From the NCBI GenBank assembly GCA_029948255.1, contig JALIZF010001330.1:124001-188000 (forward strand): a stretch of 64,000 bases of DNA, read 5' to 3'. Both the position numbers and the translations under genes were made by a program. Below are positions 10,467 through 19,662 of the stretch, one piece after another (position 1 is the first letter of the stretch; every line of letters begins with the position of its first letter). The notes beneath the pieces were generated by a model, which was not told where the DNA came from, searched no databases, and saw only the letters and a list, made by a program, of their open reading frames with translations. This DNA is from Telmatactis stephensoni. Lineage: Eukaryota > Cnidaria > Anthozoa > Actiniaria > Isophelliidae.

Positions 10467-12066
10467 ATGGGCGATCATGGGGATCAAGTTCGTCAAGTCC
10501 CTAATGTTTATGTTCCAGTCATTCCTGCTGATGATCCAGCTCTGGCTGCAGAAACTGCAATTGCGAAGTAAGTAAATTGGTTTTCGTTTTGTTATCATTG
10601 CCTTGAATTTCTTGAGCGTTTTTTTCTTTGAATGCAATTCTGTTAGAGTTCTCAGTTAATTGATGAGTCGCTAGCTGTTTGGCCAGTGACAGTGGCAAGT
10701 TTAGTTCTAGCGTGTATATCTTGAAGTTTTTAAAGAGTTGATTTTTTTTGTATTTGTAGTCTGCCTGCAATCCTGGCTGGTTATTGCTGTTTTTTTAAGT
10801 ATTTCAAAATCCTAAGATGGCACTGATTCTGAGTTCTGAGATTCTGAGTTCTGAATTTTGAGTATTTGGGCCAATGATCGTGGAAAGTGCAGAGTGTTTT
10901 ATTGCTTGATGTATTCAGAATGGCCCGTGATCATGGCAGTTGTGTGTTTTTCTTAAGTTTCTTCTTTTTGGCTGTAATCATGCCAATTGTGAATGTTATG
11001 TACTTTAGTTTGGCCCGTGATCGTGGTCATTGTGAGTTCTCTTTAAGTTTTTCTATTAGGCCTGTGATCGTGGCGATTGTGAGTTTCCTTAAGTTTTTGT
11101 TTCTTTTCGGTCATAATTGTGGCAATTGGAAATTTTATGTACTTTAGTTTGGCCTGTGACCGTGGCGATCGTGAATTCTCTTTACGTTTTTTTCTATTAG
11201 GCCCATGATCGTGGCGATTGCAAGTTTGTTTACGTTTTGGCTTGTGATCCCGGTTTTCAAAGCTATTAATTTGTAAAAAAATAGAGCAACACAGCCAATT
11301 TTTACTTTTTGTGTTTTGGAATGTGGTATTATTTTTTGAGTAAGTATTAAACTGTAAAGCGGCCTGTGATCATGGCTTGTGTATGGCTATCCTTTGTATG
11401 CTGTGTGTATGGCTATCCTTTAGCCTGACCCTGCTAAGAGTTCAGCATGTTTAAGGTCATTTTGTGTCCCTTGTAGGCTCCAAACCAGTTAGAGGAGATT
11501 CAAAACCGTTTACAATGCTTGGAAAAGCTACAAGAGCAACCGAAGGCATTTTGTCAAAGATACTGATGGAAGCCAGCTCTAAGTCGATTCCATTCTCAAA
11601 AGATTATGCCATAGAACAACTCCCAGATTTAAAGGTGGTGGCCCTGGAATCTAAACATGAAAAGGCGTCTTACTTTGCTGTGGTCTTTCAGTCACTGAAA
11701 GATAAGATTGCTGTTCCAGATGACCAGTTCAAGCGTTATATGTTAGTCTTGTTGGGCGATAAAGACCAAGAGAAAGTTATGGAGAAAATAACAAAGTCAA
11801 TAATTCCATGTGTCACAGTCAGCCTTTGTCATCGTCCTCTCGTGGAAACCATTCTAGAGCTCCTAATATCCAATGTTCGTACTGCCGGGGCTATGGCCAC
11901 TTTCGGAGAAATTGCCAAGAGAGAATCTGTGACTCAGCACGTGATGGGAGGCTGGCTAAATGAGGCAGGTGGGGTCCAGCTGGGCCGTCACCCAATCCAC
12001 CTCAGAATTAATCCTATCTTGTCCTCATTGAGGGTTGTGTGCAGTTTGTTTTCTTTGTTTTTGTAA
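10467..12066 (+). pseudogene. DIRS-like retroelement ORF1 (gag-like) with zinc knuckle, one intron, two frameshifts
   Basis: Exon 1 (10467-10567) starts ATGGGCGATC, encodes 33 residues and ends at a strong donor GAA|GTAAGTAAA. Exon 2 begins at 11477 after CCCTTGTAG, and the spliced frame continues with a coiled-coil-like segment (NQLEEIQNRLQCLEKLQEQ). That frame stops near 11556. The plausible protein then continues in the +1 frame (MEASSKSIPFSKDYAIEQLP and on), and returns near 11810 to the first frame, which carries a perfect CCHC zinc knuckle, C-S-Y-C-R-G-Y-G-H-F-R-R-N-C at 11874-11915 (C-x2-C-x4-H-x4-C). Two opposite indels thus split a gag-like protein. The reverse transcriptase remnant downstream fits ORF1 of a DIRS-like element. 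The intron carries a minisatellite. Confidence 0.65.
10867..11260. repeat. Degenerate minisatellite built on GTGATCGTGGCGATTGTGAG
   Basis: About six to eight diverged units of the form GGCC(C/T)GTGATCGTGGC(G/A)ATTGTGAG followed by a T-rich TTTAAGTTTTT spacer. All lie inside the putative intron of the gag-like gene. Related GATCATGG motifs also occur in exon 1 and near 11365, suggesting spread from one seed. Confidence 0.7.
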
Positions 12067-12425
12067 AATGAAGTTTTTGTTGCTATTTTTTCTTTTCTTT
12101 TCATCCAATAAATTAGCTTTTGTTTGATCGAATTTGTCTTTTGTTTTTTGTTTTTGCTTTTGTTTTGGTTGGTTCTATTTTTTCTCTATTTTTTGGTTGA
12201 GTGACTCTCATGGTCCAGTCCCATTTCTGGACTGAGCTGTGGAGGTTACATTTTGGGCGTGTGTAGTTTTTCTCTTCTGATCGGGGATCCCATCCTATTT
12301 TTATTCTTGATTATAGTTTTGAAGTATGTCTTTTTGGGTGCATTGTATTTTATTCTAATAAACCGTTTTTTTTTCTGCGAATTTGTTTGTAGGTACATGA
12401 TGCCAAGAGAAGGTGAATAGAGCCA
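12067..12425. other. T-rich spacer between gag-like and RT remnants
   Basis: Low-complexity T-rich sequence with AATAAA near 12107. No coding signal. Confidence 0.4.
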
Positions 12426-13140
12426 TTGCATACATTTTCTTTTCCTTCGTGGGAGAAAGTTGACACAGAATTTAGCAAAAAAATTGAGATCTATTCGTGT
12501 GTCAAATTTATGTTGGATTTCCTAGGATGGGGTCCCTCTTCAGGAGTTGTAGAGGATATGCCCAGTAAAAAGGCAATGTCGTTGAATGAGCCTTTTCCTT
12601 TTGCAAAATTACGTTTTTGTGATCCTGTCGAATTCAAAGCAGGTGGGCTTAATGAAAATGTTCATGCCTGGTAAGAAGTCCTAGTAGATCACACAGGTAT
12701 GGATCACAAAGGCATGGTGTTCGACAGTGATGCACCCACTTCAAAAGTTTTTTGCAATCACGTTTCTTGCAAGAATTTGCTGGTTTTGTAAACAAGTCCA
12801 TTTTGAAACGTGTGTCTATGGGGGCAGTAAGAGTATGGGGAGAGGTTGGTAAAGTGCAGTCATCTTTGACAATAGCACCCTCCAAGCCAAGACTGTGCTT
12901 AGACAATCGTTTTGTGAATCTCTGGATGAAGGATTGTCCTTTTACTTTAGACAAATTATCTGATGTTGTGCATTACATGTATAAAGATTCGTATATTACC
13001 AAGTGTGACATAAGTGGTGTGATAAGTCGGGTTATGATCACGTGCTGTTACAGAAGGAATCCCAAGAATATTTTGAATAGAACGGGTGGTGGTTTGTGTC
13101 CGCGAGCCTCCCATTTGGCTGGAAGAAGAGGAACATATGA
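12426..13140 (+). pseudogene. DIRS-like reverse transcriptase remnant
   Basis: Pieces in different frames line up with the RT region of DIRS/YR retroelements as I know them. A pre-RT block ends DPVEFKAGGLNENVHAW (to about 12671). An in-frame stop and the continuation DHTGMDHKGMVFDSDAPTSK follow. Then comes PSKPRLCLDNRFVNLWMKDC / PFTLDKLSDV (about 12881-12970) and ITKCD, then, after a frame change, DKSGYDHVLLQKES (about 13022-13063) and ASLPFGWKK (about 13107-13133). At least two stops and two frameshifts are present, and the FADD-type active-site block is missing because the element ends abruptly near 13140. No tyrosine recombinase was found with it. Confidence 0.75.
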
Positions 13141-13186
13141 AATTTCCAGATACACTTTCCACTGAAGAACAACAATCACATCTCTT

Positions 13187-13953
13187 ACAAAGGATGAAAA
13201 TAAAATCAATGACATTGAAGTTAACACCAGGGTCCAGGCTAATTGTGAGGAATGGAACAAACAGCAATGTCATTGTTTTACTGCATCTAAATTTCATCTG
13301 ATCAGCCACAGAAAAAGAAACCACAATACTCTGGCCGAAACATTAAGCATCCAAAGAAGATTTCCAACAGAGCTGTGGAGCATGGAAGAAATTTTGAGCC
13401 GGTTGCATTAATGGAGTATCAAAAATACATGAAAAATGCTAGAACCCCAGTTAAAGTTTTTGAATGCTTTATTGAGAGATACATTGCAGCCAGAAGGCTG
13501 AATTGCGTAGTAGTTTTTCCCTCTGGATTTGTAATTTCCAAATTTCACCCTATTCTTGGTGCCAGTCCTGACGTAAAAGGTATTGATCCTGGCTGTTTAC
13601 AAATTTTTGGTCTAGCTGAAGTGAAATGCCCTTAAAGGGTAGCCCATGTAGCTCCAATTGATGCTTGCTCTGATCCAAAGTTTTGTATGGAAAAAACAGG
13701 CACACATACCTGCCAACTAAAGAAAAATCATGAGTACTATGCACAAGTACAAGGGCAGATGTTTGTTACAGGCTATAGATGGTGTGATTTTATAGTCTAC
13801 ACAAGAAAAGGCACATACCTACAACAAGTGGCTTTTGATACAGATATTTAGAAAAAATTAAGACAGGAACTCACATCATATTATTTTAACAACTTTATTA
13901 AGTATGCTGTTGAAGAAGCATCTACAAACAACAACAGCGAAATAAATGAGTGA
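13187..13953 (+). pseudogene. YqaJ-type (lambda-exonuclease-like) nuclease pseudogene
   Basis: An N-terminal part in one frame (about 13187-13350) contains CHCFTASKFHLISHRKRNHN. After a frameshift the main frame gives VEHGRNFEPVALMEYQKYM, then GASPDVK (metal-binding Asp) and GLAEVKCP (E-x-K) at about 13560-13631. This is the PD-(D/E)xK signature of YqaJ viral-recombinase-like domains, which are common in invertebrate multi-copy genes. A TAA at 13633-13635 interrupts directly after EVKCP. The frame then continues through KKNHEYYAQVQGQM (about 13720-13761), a second stop (TAG near 13849) and a helical tail to TGA 13951-13953. Two stops and a frameshift mean it is not functional. It abuts the truncated DIRS-like RT. 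Confidence 0.8.
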
Positions 13954-14729
13954 GTAGTTTCACATTAACCAGCAATTTGTGAGTTAAATCTCTTTACACT
14001 GAGTTGTATATAACTTGATAAAAAATACATGGTTGCATAATAGAAGAAATATTCTACCACATAATGATGTAAATGAATTAAATTTGAAACAAATGGTTTT
14101 CATTTGACCATGAAAGAATAAACAAACTAATAGTTGGTAGTAGAGTCTAAAATCATTGTTTTCTTTTGTTTTGTATCAACTTATAAAAACTTAATAGTCA
14201 TTTTTCTTTCGCAGTCAAACGAAAATCACTCTAGGGACTAAACAAAATTAGATTAATTGTTCTATACATGTGGTAATTGAAGGGTTCCCTGTGAAAATGA
14301 CCTAAGTGACTTTTTGATGGATGTCCTGAGATTAATTTTTCCAGCATTTTTAAGCTAATTATACCATTGAAAAAATATCATCAAAAAGTTACTTAGGCCG
14401 TTTTCACATTGAACTTCAATTCTTTGAGTCTGGTAATAATTGATCAAATGTAAAGGGTATGATATTGACATATTGTAGGCAACAAACCTTCGAATTTTCC
14501 ATTTCTGCAATATCAGTAATGAAGAGGATATTAAATGGCCTCTTGAAGATAGATTTTTGTTAGTGAAAATAACCAGTTTTCAAACTGAGAAATATAGGTA
14601 TTTTATGGATAATCAATAATAAATTATATTTTTTTGATATATCAATTAAAGCAATACATAGGTTTTTTAAATGATAGATCATTGCTCTCACAAATTTAAA
14701 CATTAAGTTTGGGCCCACCTGTAAAGCAT
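13954..14729. other. Non-coding with an imperfect inverted repeat
   Basis: No gene. Arms of about 29 nt near 14289-14317 (TGTGAAAATGACCTAAGTGA and on) and 14379-14410 are mutually inverted with a few mismatches, so the segment could be a small foldback element. Confidence 0.5.
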
Positions 14730-15180
14730 TTAAGGTTGGTGCCTACTATTGTCAGCGCACACTCCTTTCTGCGCATGTAAAAATATCGAATTTTCGTCAG
14801 TAAAGTAATTGTAAAAACAAGGCCGTTTTACGACTTGTTGAAAAAATAAACTTACAGAATTAAAGGAAAACAATTTAGCCTCCCCTGTGTTTAAATGAAA
14901 TTCACAGTTGATGAATAAAACCTGATGTACAACGTCTGTTTTGACTACCATCAAGAGAGCTCTTTGGATCCGCTCTTCAAAATATCCGCTCTTGAGTGTA
15001 TTTTTGATCTTCCTGGCAAGATATACTCTTGCTTGATTTGGCTGGCAAATAAATCTCAAATGAATTTCTTGCTGGCATTTTGTTAGAAATATATTTTCTT
15101 GTTGGCCATTTTGAAACACCTTTTACCTGGCAAAAAATTATTTTCATAATTCTTGCTGACAGTTTTGGATTAAAAACCCT
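14730..15180. repeat. Dispersed repeat with TTAAGGTTGGTGCCTACTA end
   Basis: The 19-mer TTAAGGTTGGTGCCTACTA at 14730-14748 occurs as its exact reverse complement at 36431-36449. Both loci also share CTGGCAA/CTGGCTGG-type motifs (14985-15140 and 35560-35690). I read them as two members, in opposite orientation, of one dispersed repeat family, the 19-mer being its terminus. Confidence 0.6.
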
Positions 15181-15202
15181 ACCCTCCTCTCCCTCAATAG
15201 TC

Positions 15203-15288
15203 TCCTTCGCAGCCGTTTTATGTTTCGGGATCCCTGTGCTGATGGGAGGGAGCACAGGGATCCCGAAACAGAAAACGGTTGTGAAGGA
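15203..15288. repeat. Foldback hairpin, 38-nt arms
   Basis: Arms 15203-15240 and 15251-15288 are inverted copies with three mismatches around a 10-nt loop. The core is GTTTCGGGATCCCTGTGCT. The outer sequence TAGTCTCCTTCGCAGC is close to the end of the perfect hairpin at 19558-19660 (TAGTCTCCCTCGCAGC), so both are probably one foldback family. Confidence 0.85.
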
Positions 15289-15616
15289 CCTCGATGCCTC
15301 GATCTCCCTGATCACCCCACCCCCCGCCCCAAAGAAATAATGAATCAAAGATAACCGGAAGTTTGTAAAGAGGAGGAGCAAAGCTACGTGTCCTCTGATA
15401 TGCCCACATCAATCAAAAAGAGAAACGCCACTTGTCCGGTACTAGTAACAGCTTGGTGTATAACAGAAGAGTGTCAAAAATTTAAACTTGTATATGCTGG
15501 ACAGCGTTTATTTCTTCAATTCTTCAACACTGGTAAGCAGTTTTCGAAATTGACATTTATGTCTTAAGGGATTCAGTCTAATCTTCTCTTAATGACTTAT
15601 ACCTTTCACGTTTTAG

Positions 15617-15663
15617 CTCAAGTCTTTGGTTCCGGCATTTTCGTCTCTCCGCGGAAACTGAAG
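15617..15663 (+). CDS. Possible short internal exon with SLC7-like motif
   Basis: A 47-nt segment lies between an acceptor (CGTTTTAG, ending 15616) and a strong donor (AAG|GTAAGAC). Its translation QVFGSGIFVSPRKLK resembles the first transmembrane segment of SLC7/APC amino-acid transporters (IIGSGIFVSPxGVL). A donor-like CACTG|GTAAGC lies about 80 nt upstream. No other transporter exon was seen, so it may be an orphan pseudo-exon or chance. Confidence 0.3.
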
Positions 15664-16843
15664 GTAAGACTAAATTATTGTTATTAATACGGTATTTCTT
15701 TTACAAATACAATTCAGCGATGACCTAGTGCGCTGAGTTAGTGCGCGTTTTCATGCTGTTTGGATTCTAACCTACAAACCGAATAGTCAATTTACTGGCT
15801 TTGTTAAGGAAACCTTAAAACAAACATTATCATGCCCTTGCGATTCGAGGCACCCAGAGGTCTTTCAAAGTACTATATACAGCATGTAGTGGCTTGAGCA
15901 ATCACACTTAAACTTTGTGAACTTTTTGTTTCATAATTCTTAGCCACGTTACCAAATTTTGCCTTTTTGCTACTCTTAAAAAAGTTCAATTGTGCATGTT
16001 CGAGGCTTTGTTACTGTCGTGGAAATATTACATTTCTATTCTTGGAGCTGATGTCCACGTTATAATTTGCGCTTTCCGTACCACTTAACTGACTTAAGAC
16101 GCCCGCCAAGATCATGTTTATTTGTTTGAGGTAATCATAGGCATTAGTATAGCTGTTGCCCTGTGCCCCATGTTAATTAAAGTTAAACGGGAAGTTTGTC
16201 AAGAATTGCTCTAAGTTTTGTTCAGGAGTTCAGGAACAGATATTGATATTTCAAAAATCTTGTAGTAAATGTGATCGATGATCTTTCATTTTACAGAAAT
16301 TAGGTCAGATTCCGCTGAATACTTGTCAATTATATCATTTTTTGCGTTTATAGTCTGATTATACTTTGAAAGTAAGTAGGTAAGAGTAAGTAAGTAGCCC
16401 GAGTTTGCATGCTTTAAAAAACCTCTGAAACCTCGTATCGGTATATATGTACATGTATACCAATCTCATTTTAGGATAGTCTGCGTAGCGGCTACACAGG
16501 CTAATTTTAGAACACACCAGAAGTCCTAGGATATGTTTTATAGCTTTTGGGTTTTTGCTAATACAAAAGATCTATTAGAGGGAATTAAGAGACCAACTAG
16601 TTTGGAACCAATCAGCTCTCAGCTACAAAAAGTTGTGGTTACTCTGACCTTCTTTCCTTCTCGAGGTGAGGATGTCGAGTTACCGTGGTATGTACTGTTA
16701 CATACAATGGGGAAATTGTTGACCTTTGAATTTTGGCGGCCAAATTGAATTTTTCTCGCCTATCGATTTATCAGTGTTTTATCGATAAACTTGCGGTGTA
16801 ATCATTCTTAGAATATCAACTGAAATAAGCCGGACTTTTACTA
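15664..16843. other. Non-coding
   Basis: No supported gene or clear repeat beyond short (AAGT)n-like sequence near 16370-16400. Confidence 0.35.
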
Positions 16844-17905
16844 GTGTTTTCACTAGGACATTTTACTAGCTTAACATTCCTTTAGGTGTTTGTGTACAGA
16901 CCATCTTTAGACTAGTGCAATTCCAGTGTTTTCACTAGCAAAGTTTGTAGTGCCATTACTTGAATGGATCTGATTACCAACGGTCATTTCCAAAGCAAGC
17001 AGTCAAAAAAATCTGACAAACTCTCCATAAGAAATAATGGTCTATTAAGTTAAAAAGGAGGAATTATTCTTTAAAATATACAATATTATCTTCTTTAAGA
17101 ACGATTCTAGGGTTGTCTGTTGTAACACGCACTAAGTAAATAATGAGACAGATATCTGTCAACTAGCGTGCTCCCATTGGTTGTTTGAGCTGGGAGGACA
17201 AGGGCTGCGTTTTCACTAGGACAATTTAGACTAGTTTAACTCAGAAACTCCGGAAATACAGTGAAAACAGCCTGAAAAAGTTAAGCGAGATAAAAATGCA
17301 GAGTGTTTTCACTTGTAAAATTGTCGCTAAAACACCGGAAATCGCGTCCAAGTTAGACTACCTAGCAAGATGGTTTAACTTGTCCTCCCAGCTCAAACAA
17401 CCAATGGGAGCATGCTAGTTGACAGATATCTGTCTCATTATTTACTTAGTGCGTGTTATCATACAACAGACAACCCTAAAATCGTTCTTAAAGAAGAGAA
17501 TATTGTATATTTTAAAGAATAATTCCTCCTTTTTAACTTAATAGACCATTATTTCTTATGGAGAGTTGTTAAACTTTGTATTTTTTTGACTGCTTGCTTT
17601 GGAAATGACCGGTAATTAGATCCATTCATGTAATTGCACCACAAACTTTGCTAGTGAAAACACTGGAAAAGTTGCACTAGTCTAAAGTTGGTCTGTACAA
17701 AAACACCTAAAGGAATGTTAAGCTAGTAAAATGTCCTAGTGAAAACACAGCCAAGGTAGTCTAACTTGGACGCGATTTCCGGTGTTTTAGCGACAATTTT
17801 ACAAGTGAAAACACTCTGCATTTTTAACTCGCTTAACTTTTTCTAGGCTGTTTTCACTCTATTTCCGGAGTTTCTGAGTTAAACTAGTCTAAATTGTCCT
17901 AGTGA
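16844..17905. mobile_element. Compound inverted repeat: Harbinger-related MITE copies in A-B-A'-B' order
   Basis: Segment A (16844-17202, starting GTGTTTTCACTAGGACA) is repeated inverted at 17379-17748. Segment B (17212-17363) is repeated inverted at 17754-17905. The A ends (CTTAACATTCCTTTAGGTG) closely match the left end of the Harbinger transposon at about 37567-37621 (CTTAACATTCCTTGAGGTG), so A/A' are probably non-autonomous relatives of that family. Arms of about 360 bp separated by about 176 bp could form a long RNA hairpin if transcribed. There are no coding frames. Confidence 0.8.
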
Positions 17906-18846
17906 AGATGTCTCTTTATAATAATCAAATCACAGATTTCCCAATGTACATTTCGATCCTAGGAGTATACCTAACTCCGGGACCTAACTTGTAACCCACT
18001 CGGTGTGTTTTGACGTATTTTTTTTAAGTATAGTTTTTTAAACTTGAAAAGCAATTAACTTTCAGAAACTGAGAAGGCGTTTCTAGCTGTCAAATGTTGA
18101 CATTTTGAATCATCTTACCACGATTTTTGGCACTATTTTTTAGTTTGTACTGGGAGAAAAAAAGCGGTCATTTTCGTTTCTAATCAGTCAGGACTCCGAG
18201 CCTGTTCAGAAATATTCGACGCAAATTTGGCAAATTTGATGTTAAATACGCAGGAGTCACAAACTGGAATGAATTACCATTTTATATTAAAACTAGTATA
18301 GCTCCTCTCTTTCTTTCTTCAAAAAATATCTTGAAAAGCATGTACTATAACTTCAGTAACCTAAACTAAATAAAATAATAATTCTTTAGTTTTCTCCGCA
18401 TTTCTGTCTTTCTGTTCTTTGAATTTTGAATAATGTAATTTAGTTATCAATATAATTGAATTGTATTTAAGACTATTTTCCCTTGTTCAGTTTCCGAAGT
18501 TACCCAACAGTTATGCCGCTGTATTTCTAATTGACTTAATTAATGTTTGACTGATATCATGACACAAAGCAAAAAGGTCAACGTGAAAACACATGCAAAG
18601 TTAAACAAGCTTAAGCATGTTAAAACGAACACCCAAAGAATGTTAGGCTAGTTACATACTTATATATAACCAGATTTGTCAAATTTTGATAATTAGAAAA
18701 TGTTTCCACTCCCACGAACGAAACCTTTTAATAATGACTGTGGTAGTTGGCCCATATCTAGTTTACAAAAGTATAAGCGAACAATAACAAGTAATCTACA
18801 GATTAATAAGAGTTTATTTTCAGATGACATTGTTGACATTACAGAC
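17906..18846. other. Non-coding; degenerate Harbinger-MITE end near 18585-18655
   Basis: AT-rich. The stretch around 18581-18655 (GTGAAAACACATG ... AGAATGTTAGGCTAG) is a diverged inverted match to the same terminal sequence seen at 16.8-17.7 kb and 37.6 kb. Nothing else recognised. Confidence 0.4.
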
Positions 18847-19350
18847 TTAAGAAAAAAGCATTTCATAATTTCTTTGTAAGTTATCTTGCAATTCTTTAAA
18901 AACGGTGTCTGATTCATCATTCAACGACATCGATACCCTGATCTTATGGGCACGGGCTGGCCTTTGGCTATCTCCTTTACTCCATTTGGCCTCCTCGAGT
19001 ACATCACTGTCAAACGAATATTTGAATTAGCTAGTTAGCATTTATCTTTATCTACAAGCACTCTTCAACAAATGAAAAGGCACTCTTACCATTCTGCATG
19101 AATTATTTTCTTCTTGTCTAATAAAGACGAAACGATAGCAGCGACATCTCTATTTAAAACCGCCCTGGGTTTCAGAAAGCGGTCTACTATTTCTACACAA
19201 TTCTTGTCTTTTGGGTTCATATTTTGCCGCCTCAAAGAATAAATATTTCCCACGATCAGATCTTTGTTCCCAAAAAAAAAACATTCCAACAGCTCTAACT
19301 CTCTTTCCCACCGGCAAGTTTCTCTTTTCTTGAAAAGTTATTTGCTTCAT
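18847..19350 (-). CDS. Two-exon small protein of unknown family, with a homopolymer frameshift
   Basis: Exon 1 runs from ATG at 19350 down to 19090 and ends at CAGAATG|GTAAGAG. The intron (19089-19007, 83 nt) is GT-AG, with acceptor TTTGACAG. Exon 2 (19006-18847) keeps phase and ends TAA. The splice joins IIHAE to DVLEEAKWSKGDSQRPARAH with a bridging Cys codon. The C-terminus is a helical acidic/basic segment (FKELQDNLQRNYEML). A run of ten T (minus strand; plus 19272-19281) breaks the frame in exon 1 by one base, and nine T would keep it open. This could be a sequencing or assembly slip or a dead gene. I do not recognise the family. Confidence 0.5.
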
Positions 19351-19557
19351 GGTCAGATATATGAGTGTCAGTATGAGAACTTTAGAATTTAGTTACAGGC
19401 TGTACGTTATGAAAATTGTCAGCTAAATGATATCCTGCATAGCTGGCGGTCTGCGGTTTTTGGGGCGGAGTAAGAAACAAAGCCGGAACATTAGGCCCTT
19501 GTGTGTTTACTCATATTGTACCGGTTTAGAATTCCCCTGTCATTCTACTGTAACCTA
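19351..19557. other. Upstream region of the two-exon gene, non-coding
   Basis: No feature seen apart from the TA dinucleotide that flanks the hairpin element at 19558. Confidence 0.3.
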
Positions 19558-19660
19558 GTCTCCCTCGCAGCAGTGTTTAGCCTCGTCACGCAACGCTCCC
19601 TTGGAGTGTTTTTCCGAGGGAGCGTTGCGTGACGAGGCTAAACACTGCTGCGAGGGAGAC
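19558..19660. mobile_element. Perfect foldback MITE, 44-bp arms, TA target duplication
   Basis: Arms 19558-19601 and 19617-19660 are perfect inverted copies (start GTCTCCCTCGCAGCAGTG, end CGCAACGCTCCCT) around a 15-nt loop. TA dinucleotides flank both sides (19556-19557, 19661-19662), as expected for Tc1/mariner-type insertion. Perfect arms mean a young insertion or strong constraint. Related to the hairpin at 15203-15288. Confidence 0.9.
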
Positions 19661-19662
19661 TA

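Noticed and set aside
14977..15412. Overlapping frames on both strands near 15.2 kb
   Set aside because: They are created by the inverted repeat at 15203-15288 and carry no domain.
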